A stretch of DNA of 64,000 nucleotides from Caballeronia sp. LZ062 (lineage in GTDB: Bacteria; Pseudomonadota; Gammaproteobacteria; Burkholderiales; Burkholderiaceae), in the NCBI RefSeq assembly GCF_031450785.1, contig NZ_JARTWB010000001.1, forward strand, positions 310,001-374,000, given 5' to 3'. Numbering within the stretch: the stretch's first letter is position 1; every line of letters starts with the position of its first letter. Of this stretch, positions 19,726 to 28,522 are shown in pieces. A program made the translations under genes and the position numbers. Under the pieces are notes generated by a model. It had not been told where the DNA came from. It did not search any database and was given only the letters and a program-made list of their open reading frames with translations.

Positions 19726-20039
19726 GAGAGTTCTCCATGAAGATGGTTTCAGTTGCGTTCGACCGGGCGCTTTCGCCCCGCGTGGCTCACCGCGCACGGC
19801 GCGCCCGGTCTCGATGACGCTTGTCGATAGACGCGTCGCGCGGCAAGCGCCTCGCGAAGCATCGGGTCCATCGTAGCGGATCGAGGCTCGTGACGCAGAG
19901 AGTGCGCCGACGCACGACTTTTGTTCATATGGCGAGCCGCCGCCGATTCCCTTAGGATGCTTGCCTCGTCCATTTCATCGGCACATTCACAGCATGGATG
20001 CACTTGCACGACCCGCCGCAGCCCGAGGAGCGGCCTAGC
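19726..20039. other. Divergent promoter region between osmC and the FAD oxidoreductase
   Basis: Some 314 bases with no recognised gene. A 59-residue frame on the minus strand (starting near 19927) has no ribosome-binding site and a composition like non-coding DNA. Promoters for both flanking genes should be here, but I could not place them. Confidence 0.45.
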
Positions 20040-21380
20040 ATGGGACCGCCGACCGAACGCATCGCCGAAGACCGAGTGCTGCCAGAACGCGTGGATGTCG
20101 TTGTCGTGGGCGGCGGCGTGATCGGCATCAGCACGGCGCGCTTCCTTGCCGAGAAAGGTCTTTCGGTCGCCGTGTGCGAGAAGGGACACGTAGCGGGCGA
20201 GCAGTCGAGCCGCAACTGGGGCTGGTGCCGCGCGACGCACCGCGACTTGCGCGAACTGGAACTCAGCCTCGAAAGCCTGAAGCTGTGGCGTCGCATGGAC
20301 GCGGAACTGGGCATCGACAGCGGCTATCGCGAATGCGGCATCTTGTATGCCGCCGACGACGCCCACGCCCTCGCCGATCATGAAGCGTGGCTCGCGCGCG
20401 CTATCGCCAAAGTCGGCCGCGAGGCGCTGGATTCGCGCATCGTGTCCCCCGAGGAAACCGCCGCGCTGATGCCGGGCGCCGTGCGGCGCTTCGCGGGCGG
20501 CATCTACACGCCGAGCGACGGCCGCGCCGAACCGCAGCGCGCCGTGCCTGCAATGGCCGCCGCGTTGCGCGAACGCGGCGTCAAGATCGCGATGCCGTGT
20601 GCGGTGCGCGGCGTCGAAACGAGCGGCGGCGCGGTGAGCGGCGTCGTCACGGAATACGGCCGGATTCGCTGCGACAGCGTGGTAATCGCGGGCGGCGCGT
20701 GGACGAGGCTTTTCGCGGGGAACCTCGGCGTAGACGTGCCCCAATTGATGGTGCGTTCCTCGGTCGTGCGCACGGCGCCGCTGCCGGACGGCCCCGAAGT
20801 GAGCGCTTGCAACCAGTCGGTCGGCTATCGCAAGCGGCTGGACGGCGGCTATTCGATTGCCAACGCGTTTCGCAGCTATAGCGACATTACGCCCGACAGC
20901 TTTCGTCTCTTCGGCAAGTTCCTGCCTGCGCTCAAAAGTCAGCTCGGGTCTATCAAGCTCAGTTTCAACGCGCGCTTCTTCGAAGAATTGCGCCGCCCGC
21001 GCCGCTGGCCGCTCGACCGGCCAACGGTCTTCGAACAGGTGCGCACGCTCGATCCAGCGCCGGTCGAAGCGTTCAACCAAACGGCGCTGGCTGAATTCCG
21101 CGCGATATTCCCGTCGCTCGCGCAGCTGACGGTGGAACAGGCGTGGGCCGGTTATATCGACGTGACGCCGGATGCGGTGCCCATCATCTCGGGCGTCGAG
21201 CGCGTGCCGGGACTCTTCATCGGCACGGGATTCTCCGGACACGGCTTCGGCATCGGTCCGGGCGCGGGCAAGTTGATGGCCGATATCGTGGCCAATGACG
21301 CGCCGCTCGTCGATCCGCACGCGTTCCGACTGTCGCGCTTCTTCGACGGCAGCAAAATCGAGATCGACGGCGGCTTCTGA
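20040..21380 (+). CDS. FAD-dependent oxidoreductase of the DAO (D-amino-acid dehydrogenase-like) family
   Basis: A 446-residue flavoenzyme. The N-terminal Rossmann motif 'VVVGGGVIGISTARFLAEKG' binds the ADP part of FAD. Further DAO motifs are 'GEQSSRNWGWCRATHRD' and the C-terminal 'GLFIGTGFSGHGFGIGPGAGKLMAD'. It oxidises an amine or amino acid; 'SSRNWGWC' is seen in a subgroup of uncertain substrate. GAGGAG ten bases before 20040 supports this start. Confidence 0.82.
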   Translation: MGPPTERIAEDRVLPERVDVVVVGGGVIGISTARFLAEKGLSVAVCEKGHVAGEQSSRNWGWCRATHRDLRELELSLESLKLWRRMDAELGIDSGYRECGILYAADDAHALADHEAWLARAIAKVGREALDSRIVSPEETAALMPGAVRRFAGGIYTPSDGRAEPQRAVPAMAAALRERGVKIAMPCAVRGVETSGGAVSGVVTEYGRIRCDSVVIAGGAWTRLFAGNLGVDVPQLMVRSSVVRTAPLPDGPEVSACNQSVGYRKRLDGGYSIANAFRSYSDITPDSFRLFGKFLPALKSQLGSIKLSFNARFFEELRRPRRWPLDRPTVFEQVRTLDPAPVEAFNQTALAEFRAIFPSLAQLTVEQAWAGYIDVTPDAVPIISGVERVPGLFIGTGFSGHGFGIGPGAGKLMADIVANDAPLVDPHAFRLSRFFDGSKIEIDGGF

Positions 21381-21505
21381 GCCTGCGCGGCGCCAGGCGG
21401 CCGGCGCGGCGGGCGGCGGCACGCGCTAACATAGCGGCTTCGCGGTCGACGCCGGCTCGCTAGAGCAGGCGAACGCCGCCGCACTTCATCGGTTCCGAGG
21501 CTTTC

Positions 21506-22159
21506 ATGGCATCCACGCCCCTTTTGTTCATCGACGTCTGGTCGGACTTCGTCTGCCCGTTCTGCTATCTGGAAACGCCGGTGCTCGACCAGTTGCGCAA
21601 TGCTTACGGCGACGCGGTCGAGATTCGCTGGCACGCGTTCGAATTGCGTCCGGAACCCGCGCCGCTGCTCGATCCGAACAGCGATCACATCGCGGAATCG
21701 TGGGAAAAGTCGGTGCGCCCGCTCGCCGACGAGCGCGCGCTGCTCATGCGCCAGCCGTCCGTCGCGCCGCGCAGCCGCAAGGCGTTCGAGACGGCGCTTT
21801 TCGCGCGTGAGTCGGGCCGCTACGACGTCGTGCATCGCGCGATTTTCAAGGCGTACTTCGAAGAAGGCATCGATATCGGCGATACCGACGCGCTGCTGGA
21901 CATCGCCGCGACCTGCGGTGTCGATCCCGAACTGCTCGAGGAATCGCTCGACGACGGGACCTACACGGACCTTGTCATCGAAGACGAAGAATTCGCGAAA
22001 AAGATCGGCGTGACCGGCGTTCCGTTCGCCGTGTTGTCGCGCGAACCCGCGCCAGGGCAGGAGCCGCCCCCGCCTATCGCGCTGCGGGGCGCCGCGCCAG
22101 TGCAGCACTTCGAAGCCGCTATCGAACGGCTCTTTCCCGACGGCTTTCCCGGCAGTTGA
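21506..22159 (+). CDS. DsbA-family oxidoreductase, FrnE-like
   Basis: A 217-residue thioredoxin-fold protein with a CPFC active site (Cys17, Cys20) in 'WSDFVCPFCYLETPV' and the cis-Pro loop 'GVTGVPFAV'. It lacks a signal peptide, so it is cytoplasmic, like FrnE; members act as disulphide isomerases or oxidoreductases under stress. The last 59 bases of the gene are duplicated downstream (see the repeat at 22232-22361). Confidence 0.85.
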   Translation: MASTPLLFIDVWSDFVCPFCYLETPVLDQLRNAYGDAVEIRWHAFELRPEPAPLLDPNSDHIAESWEKSVRPLADERALLMRQPSVAPRSRKAFETALFARESGRYDVVHRAIFKAYFEEGIDIGDTDALLDIAATCGVDPELLEESLDDGTYTDLVIEDEEFAKKIGVTGVPFAVLSREPAPGQEPPPPIALRGAAPVQHFEAAIERLFPDGFPGS

Positions 22160-22231
22160 GCCGATGCGCCCGTGAGAGCCGGCTCGCAGTGGTGCTCGGC
22201 CGTGAATGGCTTCAGCGTGTTATGCGCATAA
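22101..22231 (+). repeat. 131-base tandem duplication, unit 1 (contains the end of the DsbA-like gene)
   Basis: The unit begins TGCAGCACTTCGAAGCC inside the DsbA-like gene and ends with the perfect palindrome TTATGCGCATAA (22220-22231). It includes the last 19 codons and the stop. Confidence 0.85.
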
Positions 22232-22361
22232 TGCAGCACTTCGAAGCCGCTAGCGAAAGGCTCTTTTCCGATGGCTTTCCCGGCAGTTGAGCCGATGCGA
22301 CCGCTGGGAGTCGGCGAGCAGCCGTACTCGGCCGTGAGTGGCACCGGTGTTATGCGCATAA
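22232..22361 (+). repeat. 131-base tandem duplication, unit 2 (diverged copy)
   Basis: Unit 2 follows unit 1 without a gap. The coding-derived part is nearly identical (for example CTAGCGAAAGGCTC versus CTATCGAACGGCTC), the middle is more diverged, and it ends in the same palindrome at 22350-22361. It encodes no start, so it is a pseudogene fragment lying between two convergent genes, where the palindromes might also terminate transcription. Confidence 0.85.
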
Positions 22362-22383
22362 ATTGGGCTGAGTGCGCGAGGGG

Positions 22384-23256
22384 TTATAACCCCTGCGCGG
22401 AGAACGTATCACACTGCCGCACATCCCCCGTGGACATCCCCCGCCGCAGCCACCGCTGCCGTTGCGCACTCGTCCCGTGCGTGAAGGCTTCCGGCACCAC
22501 GCGCCCTTGCGTTTCCTGCTGCAATCGATCGTCACCAATGGCCCCGGCCGCATTCAAACCCTGCTCGAAGTCTCCCGGTTCGATCAGCTTTGCATTGTCG
22601 CGTTGAGCGACGGCCGCCCAGACGCCGGCGAAGCAATCGGCCTGTAGCTCCACGCGCACAGACAACGCATTGGCCTGCTCACGCGACATCCGCGCACGCG
22701 CACGGTCCACCTTGTCAGAAATGCCCATTACGTTTTGCACGTGATGCCCCACCTCGTGCGCGATCACATACGCCTGTGCAAAGTCGCCGCCCGCGCCGAA
22801 ACGGTCGCGCAGTTCGCGGTAAAACGACAAATCGATATACACCTTCTGGTCAGCCGGACAGTAGAACGGTCCCATCGCCGCTTGACCCATGCCGCACGCC
22901 GTCTGAGTGCCACCCGAAAACAGCACGAGCTTGGGCGCCGGATAGTCCTGATTGAACTGCGTGCGGAAGATGTGCTCCCACGTGCGCTCCGTATTGCCGA
23001 GGACACGACGCACGAAGACCGCGCCCGCATCGTTGGCGGGCGGGGCATCGCTGGGCGCGGCCTGGCGTTGCGGCGCGTTGCCGTGCAGGACCTGCGCGCC
23101 GTTGATGATCGTCATCGGATTGATGCCGAAAAAATAGGACGCCGCCAGCGCGACGATGATCGTCCCGATCCCGATCGAGCCGCCGCCAATGCTGAATCCG
23201 CCGGACCCGCGCCGGTCTTCGACGTTCTGACTCTCCGCTTCATCATCGAGGCGCAT
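22384..23256 (-). CDS. ypfJ: YpfJ-type neutral zinc metallopeptidase
   Basis: A 290-residue protein. There is a Gly-rich acidic N-terminus, one membrane anchor (about residues 37-55, 'IGTIIVALAASYFFGI') and a C-terminal peptidase domain with the zincin motif HEVGHH in 'AYVIAHEVGHHVQNVMG'. The family (DUF/PF04228) is widespread and poorly characterised. Start at 23256 with GGAGAAA upstream. It converges with the duplicated 3' end of the DsbA-like gene. Confidence 0.88.
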   Translation of the reverse strand: MRLDDEAESQNVEDRRGSGGFSIGGGSIGIGTIIVALAASYFFGINPMTIINGAQVLHGNAPQRQAAPSDAPPANDAGAVFVRRVLGNTERTWEHIFRTQFNQDYPAPKLVLFSGGTQTACGMGQAAMGPFYCPADQKVYIDLSFYRELRDRFGAGGDFAQAYVIAHEVGHHVQNVMGISDKVDRARARMSREQANALSVRVELQADCFAGVWAAVAQRDNAKLIEPGDFEQGLNAAGAIGDDRLQQETQGRVVPEAFTHGTSAQRQRWLRRGMSTGDVRQCDTFSAQGL

Positions 23257-23659
23257 GTTCTTTTCTCCGTTATGGTCGCGCGTCGCGCGCTGCTCACTAA
23301 AGCGATTATCGTACCCGCGCCCGCACCTTTCTCTACGCGGGCGGTCCGTCAAAGTTCGTCCGCGCACTTCTACGCGCACGCATTGCCCAATGTCCGGCGC
23401 CGCGCGTGATGCAGTGCGGTCGATTGTCGCGACAATGCCAGCGCGCGTCTGGCGCCGCGTGAGATGCGGCATCTCGAAAACCTTGGCGAATCAAGCGTCT
23501 GAGCGCGTCGAAGCTCCGAAACTGCGGCATTTGCGCGCAAGCGTCCTTCGCTGACGCAGCGCAACACGCCGCACGATTGAGCGCTACGCTCTGCCCGTCA
23601 TCAAAGCAAATCGAAACACGGCCGGCTCGGCCGCAACACGCAACGTAGCAGACGTCATC
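23257..23659. other. Divergent promoter region between ypfJ and cydA
   Basis: 403 bases, no gene recognised. The oxidase promoter must be here. I looked for an FNR/ANR-like TTGAT-N4-ATCAA site and found none convincing, so oxygen control by FNR is not supported from the sequence. Confidence 0.4.
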
Positions 23660-25066
23660 ATGCAATCGACTCCTGAAGCACTCGATCTGGCGCGAATACA
23701 GTTCGCGTTCACCGTATCGTTTCATATCATCTTTCCGGCGCTTTCCATCGGGCTCGCGAGCTTCATCGCCGTGCTCGAAGGCGCGTGGCTCAAAACCGGC
23801 AAGCCGGTCTACAAGGAACTGTGTCTCTTCTGGTCGAAGGTCTTCGCGGTCGCCTTCGGCATGGGCGTGGTGTCGGGCGTCGTCATGGCCTACGAATTCG
23901 GCACCAACTGGGGCGGGTTCTCCAGTTTCGCCGGTCCGGTCACCGGCCCGCTTCTGACCTACGAAGTGATGACCGCGTTCTTCCTCGAAGCGGGCTTCCT
24001 CGGCATCATGCTATTCGGCTGGAACAAGGTCGGCCCGAAGGCGCACTTCGGCGCGACGCTGATGGTCGCCATCGGCACGCTCATCTCGACGTTCTGGATT
24101 CTCGCCTCCAACAGCTGGATGCAGACGCCGCAAGGCTTTCGCATCGAAGGCGATCACGTGGTGCCGGTCGACTGGTTCGCGATCATCTTCAATCCGTCGT
24201 TCCCGTATCGGCTCGCGCACATGGCGATTGCCGCGTTCATCGTGGCAGCGCTCGTCGTCGCGGCAACGGGCGCATGGCATCTGCTGAAGGGCCGGCGCGA
24301 TCCGGCGATCAAAAAGACGTTCTCGATGGCGCTGTGGCTGCTGCTCGCGCTGACGCCGATTCAGGCGTTCGTCGGCGATGCGCACGGCCTCAACACGCGC
24401 GAATACCAGCCGGCGAAGATCGCGGCGATAGAAGGCATTTGGGACACGGAAAAAGGCGGCACCGCGCTGAACGTGTTCGGCATTCCGGACATGCAAGCCG
24501 AGACCACCAAATACGCGGTTCAGATTCCTCATCTCGGCAGCCTGATCCTCACGCATAGCTGGGACGGCGAAATCCGCGGCCTGAAGTCTTTTCCGAAGGA
24601 CCAGCGGCCCAATTCGACGATCGTATTCTGGAGCTTTCGCGTGATGGCGGGCCTCGGCGTGCTGATGATCCTGATGTCGGTGGCCGGTTGGCTGCTGCAT
24701 CGCAAGCGCAAGTTGTTCGACGCGCGCTGGTTTCATCGCTTCGCGCTCTTCATGGGCCCGACCGGCTTCATCACGCTGCTCGCGGGCTGGGTCACGACCG
24801 AAGCCGGCCGCCAGCCATGGGTGGTCTACGGTGTGATGCGCACAGCCGACGCCGTGTCGCCCGTCACGGCGCAGCAAGTCGGCGTGTCGCTGCTCGCGTT
24901 CGTGGTCGTGTACACCATCGTCTTCGGCACGGGCATCTATTACCTGCTGAAGCTGCTGCGCCACGGGCCCGCGCTACCCGGCGAGACGCCGCACACGCCG
25001 GGCTTCTCGGAAGGCACCGCGCGCCGCCCGCTTTCCTTGCCCAGTCAGTCCATAGAAGGAGCATGA
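23660..25066 (+). CDS. cydA: Cytochrome bd-type quinol oxidase subunit I (CIO type)
   Basis: A 468-residue membrane protein. The haem ligand region 'ARIQFAFTVSFHIIFPALSIG' puts a haem b595 axial His at residue 22; 'PYRLAHMAIAAF' carries the b558 His, and 'GLNTREYQPAKIAAIEGIW' the conserved Lys/Glu of the quinol site. The Q loop after it is short, as in the cyanide-insensitive CioA branch. The enzyme oxidises quinol and reduces O2 to water at high affinity or under respiratory stress. The start has only a weak ribosome-binding site. Confidence 0.92.
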   Translation: MQSTPEALDLARIQFAFTVSFHIIFPALSIGLASFIAVLEGAWLKTGKPVYKELCLFWSKVFAVAFGMGVVSGVVMAYEFGTNWGGFSSFAGPVTGPLLTYEVMTAFFLEAGFLGIMLFGWNKVGPKAHFGATLMVAIGTLISTFWILASNSWMQTPQGFRIEGDHVVPVDWFAIIFNPSFPYRLAHMAIAAFIVAALVVAATGAWHLLKGRRDPAIKKTFSMALWLLLALTPIQAFVGDAHGLNTREYQPAKIAAIEGIWDTEKGGTALNVFGIPDMQAETTKYAVQIPHLGSLILTHSWDGEIRGLKSFPKDQRPNSTIVFWSFRVMAGLGVLMILMSVAGWLLHRKRKLFDARWFHRFALFMGPTGFITLLAGWVTTEAGRQPWVVYGVMRTADAVSPVTAQQVGVSLLAFVVVYTIVFGTGIYYLLKLLRHGPALPGETPHTPGFSEGTARRPLSLPSQSIEGA

Positions 25067-25068
25067 CC

Positions 25069-26070
25069 ATGGACCTCACACTCGCCTGGGCCGCGATCAT
25101 CGCGCTCGGTCTCCTGATGTATGTGGTGCTCGACGGCTTCGACCTCGGCATCGGCATTCTCTTTCCGTTCTTTCCGGACCAGCACGATCGCGACGTGATG
25201 ATGAACACCGTCGCGCCCGTCTGGGACGGCAACGAGACGTGGCTCGTGCTCGGCGGCGCAGGCCTCTTCGCCGCGTTCCCGATGGTCTATTCCACCGTGC
25301 TCTCGGCGCTTTATCTGCCGCTCGTGCTCATGCTCGTGTGCCTGATTTTCCGGGGCGTGTCGTTCGAGATCCGTGCGAAGGCGTCGCGTACCAAGCCGAT
25401 GTGGGACCTCGCGTTCATCGGCGGCTCGGCGGGCGCGACCTTCTTTCAGGGCGTGGCGCTCGGCGCGTTTCTCGACGGCATTCCGGTCGCGGACGGTCGC
25501 TTTTCCGGCGATGCCTTCGGCTGGTTCACGCCGTTTTCCATGTTCACAGGCGGCGCGCTCGTCGTCACGTATGCGCTGCTCGGCGCATGTTGGCTGATCG
25601 CGAAGACCGAAGGTGACTTGCAGCGGCGCATGTATCGCGTGGTCTGGCCGCTGACGCTGCTGCAACTCGCGACGATTGCCGTCGTGAGCGTGTGGACGCC
25701 GTTGCTCGATGCGAGCATCGCGTCGCGCTGGTTCGATTCGCCGCTGTTTTATCGCATGTTGCCGGCGCCCGTATTGGTCGTGGCATGCGCCTGGGCGATG
25801 CGTCGATCGATTGCATCGCGCCACGAGAAGCGGCCGTTCGCCGTCGCGCTCGGATTCGTCGTGCTCGGCTATGCGGGACTGGTCGCGAGCATTTCGCCGC
25901 ACGATATTTTTCCCGGCGTCTCGATCTGGGATGCGGCTTCCCCACGGTCGAGCCAGCTATTTACGATTGTCGGTGCGGCGGTGATCCTGCCGGTCATCAT
26001 CGCGTACACGACGCTGGGGTATTGGGTATTCAGAGGAAAGGTGCGCCATGGCGAACATCACTACCACTGA
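25069..26070 (+). CDS. cydB: Cytochrome bd-type quinol oxidase subunit II (CIO type)
   Basis: A 333-residue membrane partner of subunit I, with the family N-terminus 'LLMYVVLDGFDLGIGIL' and 'VWDGNETWLVLGGAGLFAAFP'. AAGGAG at 25056-25061 is seven bases before the ATG at 25069. Another in-frame ATG at 25063 overlaps the cydA stop as ATGA, but the ribosome-binding site is too close to it. Coupled to cydA. Confidence 0.92.
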   Translation: MDLTLAWAAIIALGLLMYVVLDGFDLGIGILFPFFPDQHDRDVMMNTVAPVWDGNETWLVLGGAGLFAAFPMVYSTVLSALYLPLVLMLVCLIFRGVSFEIRAKASRTKPMWDLAFIGGSAGATFFQGVALGAFLDGIPVADGRFSGDAFGWFTPFSMFTGGALVVTYALLGACWLIAKTEGDLQRRMYRVVWPLTLLQLATIAVVSVWTPLLDASIASRWFDSPLFYRMLPAPVLVVACAWAMRRSIASRHEKRPFAVALGFVVLGYAGLVASISPHDIFPGVSIWDAASPRSSQLFTIVGAAVILPVIIAYTTLGYWVFRGKVRHGEHHYH

Positions 26071-26209
26071 GCGCGGCGGCGCGGCTGCCATGACGGGTGC
26101 GAAGAAAGTTTTCTGGTTCGTCGCGCTGTGGATGGCCGGCGTCGGCGGCGCGATGCTGCTGGCGTTGCCGTTCAAGCTGTTGATCCGGCTCGGGACGGCG
26201 ATTCATTGA
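26048..26209 (+). CDS. DUF2474-type small membrane subunit of the bd oxidase
   Basis: A 53-residue protein overlapping the end of cydB by 23 bases in another frame. It has a polar N-terminus and a single membrane helix ('KVFWFVALWMAGVGGAMLLALPF'). Its size, position and 'FWFVALW' start of the helix match the DUF2474/CydX-like accessory proteins found after cioAB. AGGAAAGG is a good ribosome-binding site for 26048. CydX proteins stabilise the oxidase haems; the same job is inferred here. Confidence 0.78.
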   Translation: MANITTTERGGAAAMTGAKKVFWFVALWMAGVGGAMLLALPFKLLIRLGTAIH

Positions 26210-26232
26210 ACCGCGCGCCCCTGAGGCGAATG

Positions 26233-27282
26233 TCAGAAGAGCGTCGCCGCAATCGTGCCTGCGACGACGCCGAACACCACCACCGCCCCCGCCACGAACG
26301 CCAGCACTTTCGCTGGAAACGAGCGGGCGAGCATCGCCATCGACGGTACGCTCACGGGCGGCAGCGTCATCAGGAGCGCGCCCGCCGGTCCGGCTGCCAT
26401 GCCGAGCGACAGCATCGCCTGGATGATGGGTACTTCGCCCGCCGTCGGAATGACGAAGAGCGTCCCGGCGACGGCGAACGCGACGATCCACAGCACGCCG
26501 TTATCGATATCGGGCCCGATGTGCGGAAAGAGCCACGCGCGCGCCGCGCCGAGCAGCAGCACCAGCACGATGTACTCCGGCACGAGCCGCAGCGTCATGC
26601 GGCCGAGAATCTTGATCCAGCGCGAAAACGCCGTGCCCGGCTCGTCTTCCTCGATGAGCTGCGCCAGCGCCTCGCGCGATGCCGCCGCCTGTGCGGGCGT
26701 CACCATCCGGTTCACCGCGTAGCCGAGGCCGAAGACCATCAGGACGCCTAGCACGAGACGCAAGCCGGTCCACTGCCAGCCGAGCACGAAGCCCATGAAG
26801 ACGAGCGCCGCCGGATTCAGCACGGTGTTGCCGAGCCAGAACGCGATCGCCGCACCCGGCGCCGCCTGACGCGCCCGCAGTCCCGCGACGACCGGCGCCG
26901 CGCAACACGTGCACATCATGCCGGGCAAGGACATCAGCCCGCCGTTGATGACACTGCCGAAGCTGTGCTGGCCGAGGGCACGCGCGACCCACTGCGGCGG
27001 AATCAGCGCCTGCACCGCCGAGCCGAGCAAGAGACCGAGCACCATCGCCTGCCAGATCGCCTTACCGTAGGCCATCGCGTAGTCGAGCGCCGCGTGCCAC
27101 GAGGGCTGCGGCGCGCTTGCGGACACGCCCATCAGAATGGACTTGCCGATGGAATGCTGGCTCGCCGCGACGAACGCGCGGTTGTAGTACGGAAACCATT
27201 TCACATAGTAGAGGCCCGCGACGGCGATCAGCAGGAACACCAGCCAGCCGAGCGCGACGCGGGGTTGTCGAAGCGTGGTCAT
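26233..27282 (-). CDS. YraQ/ArsP-like permease (UPF0718)
   Basis: A 349-residue membrane protein with about eight to ten helices. 'SLPGMMCTCCAAPVVAGLR' is the diagnostic Cys-rich motif of the YraQ/ArsP permeases, and a second repeat region contains 'VPIIQAMLSLGMAAGPAGALLM'. ArsP members export trivalent organoarsenicals; others have unknown solutes. No ars gene is adjacent. It is followed at 29 bases upstream by mnmH on the same strand. Confidence 0.82.
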   Translation of the reverse strand: MTTLRQPRVALGWLVFLLIAVAGLYYVKWFPYYNRAFVAASQHSIGKSILMGVSASAPQPSWHAALDYAMAYGKAIWQAMVLGLLLGSAVQALIPPQWVARALGQHSFGSVINGGLMSLPGMMCTCCAAPVVAGLRARQAAPGAAIAFWLGNTVLNPAALVFMGFVLGWQWTGLRLVLGVLMVFGLGYAVNRMVTPAQAAASREALAQLIEEDEPGTAFSRWIKILGRMTLRLVPEYIVLVLLLGAARAWLFPHIGPDIDNGVLWIVAFAVAGTLFVIPTAGEVPIIQAMLSLGMAAGPAGALLMTLPPVSVPSMAMLARSFPAKVLAFVAGAVVVFGVVAGTIAATLF

Positions 27283-27310
27283 ATTCTTGGTCGAATCAGA
27301 AAGAAGAAAA

Positions 27311-28378
27311 TCAGCCGAGCGCAGGCGACGTCTCGGACAACTGCGCGAGCAGCGCCTTCGCCTGATCGACGCTGTCGGCGTCGTTCGGGCGAAACAGCAT
27401 ATGCGCCGCGTGCGGCAACTGCGTGTACAGCGCGCGGCTGCTGCGGCCGTACGCCGGATCGTAATGCCGGTCGATCAGTTCGGCGAAAAGCGCGGCGCGC
27501 TCGCCTTCATCGATCAGTTGATGCCAGTGCTCCACGCGCTCGCGACTATGCAGCGCGACGAGCTTCGACAACTGTGCCTTGAAGAACGCGGGCTCGTCGA
27601 AAAGGTGCGCGTAGTCCTGCAACAGGAACGCGATGCGGTCCTCGCGGCGCGCTTCGATTTCCACGCACGCGGCCGCATGCAGGCTGTCGAGCAGCGAGTC
27701 CGGCGTGGACAGCGCGCCGATGCGCCGCCCTTCCGCCTCGATGAAAACGGGCTTCGCCGGATCGAAGCCGCGCAACGCGTGGACGAGCGCTGAATCGAAC
27801 GCCTTCTGCGATGGCTGCGGGTGTCCTGGCAACGCGCCGAGCAGCGAGCCGCGGTGCGCGGCGAGCCCTTCGAGGTCCAGCACCTGTGCGCCGGCTTGCG
27901 CGAGCGCGTTCAAGAGCCGCGTCTTGCCGCTGCCCGTGTGGCCGATCAGCGCGATGAAGCGGAATTGCCCCGGCAGCGCCGTGAGTGCCTGAAGCACATC
28001 GCGCCGATAACTCTTGTAGCCGCCATCGAGCTGACGCGCCTGCCAGCCGATCATGTTGAACCACGTCGTCATGGAGCCGGAGCGCTTCCCGCCGCGCCAG
28101 CAATAAATGAGCGGGCGCCAGTTGCGCGGCCGGTCGGCAAAGAGCGTATCGAGATGACGGGCGATATTGCGCGCGACCATGGCCGCGCCGACGCGCGTGG
28201 CCTCGAACGGCGACACCTGTTTGTACATGGTGCCGACGATCACGCGCTCTTCGTTTTCGAGCACCGGCGCGTTGATTGCGCCCGGAATGTGATCCTCGGC
28301 GAATTCGAGCGGCGTGCGGACATCGACGATCTCATCGAAATCCTGAAGACGGTCGATCGAAACGAGGAGATTTTTCAC
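27311..28378 (-). CDS. mnmH: tRNA 2-selenouridine synthase
   Basis: A 355-residue protein with an N-terminal rhodanese domain (active-site Cys93 in 'LIYCWRGGKRSGS') and a P-loop domain ('LIGHTGSGKTRLLNAL'). It replaces sulphur by selenium, through a geranylated intermediate, at the wobble 2-thiouridine of Lys, Glu and Gln tRNAs, using selenophosphate. selD is not in the window. It precedes the permease gene in transcription, perhaps as a two-gene unit. Confidence 0.93.
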   Translation of the reverse strand: MKNLLVSIDRLQDFDEIVDVRTPLEFAEDHIPGAINAPVLENEERVIVGTMYKQVSPFEATRVGAAMVARNIARHLDTLFADRPRNWRPLIYCWRGGKRSGSMTTWFNMIGWQARQLDGGYKSYRRDVLQALTALPGQFRFIALIGHTGSGKTRLLNALAQAGAQVLDLEGLAAHRGSLLGALPGHPQPSQKAFDSALVHALRGFDPAKPVFIEAEGRRIGALSTPDSLLDSLHAAACVEIEARREDRIAFLLQDYAHLFDEPAFFKAQLSKLVALHSRERVEHWHQLIDEGERAALFAELIDRHYDPAYGRSSRALYTQLPHAAHMLFRPNDADSVDQAKALLAQLSETSPALG

Positions 28379-28522
28379 GGATTTGAGCGCAATTCGGCGG
28401 CGGCGAAGCCCGAAATTATCGCACGGGCGGAGAATCGGGGTTTGCGGCGGATTTTTGTGCGCGCACGCGATGCGGTTACAGTAAAGGCGTCGCGAATTGC
28501 GCTCGCGTGGCGAGGAGAATCG

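Noticed and set aside
19749..21422. A 557-residue open frame antisense to the FAD oxidoreductase
   Set aside because: Shadow; its last 59 codons alone (start near 19927) also lack a ribosome-binding site.
23257..23659. FNR/ANR box before cydA
   Set aside because: No sequence close to TTGAT-N4-ATCAA.
27821..28522. A 234-residue N-terminal extension of EutB
   Set aside because: It is the antisense of mnmH; EutB has its own start at 28523 with GAGGAG and normal length.
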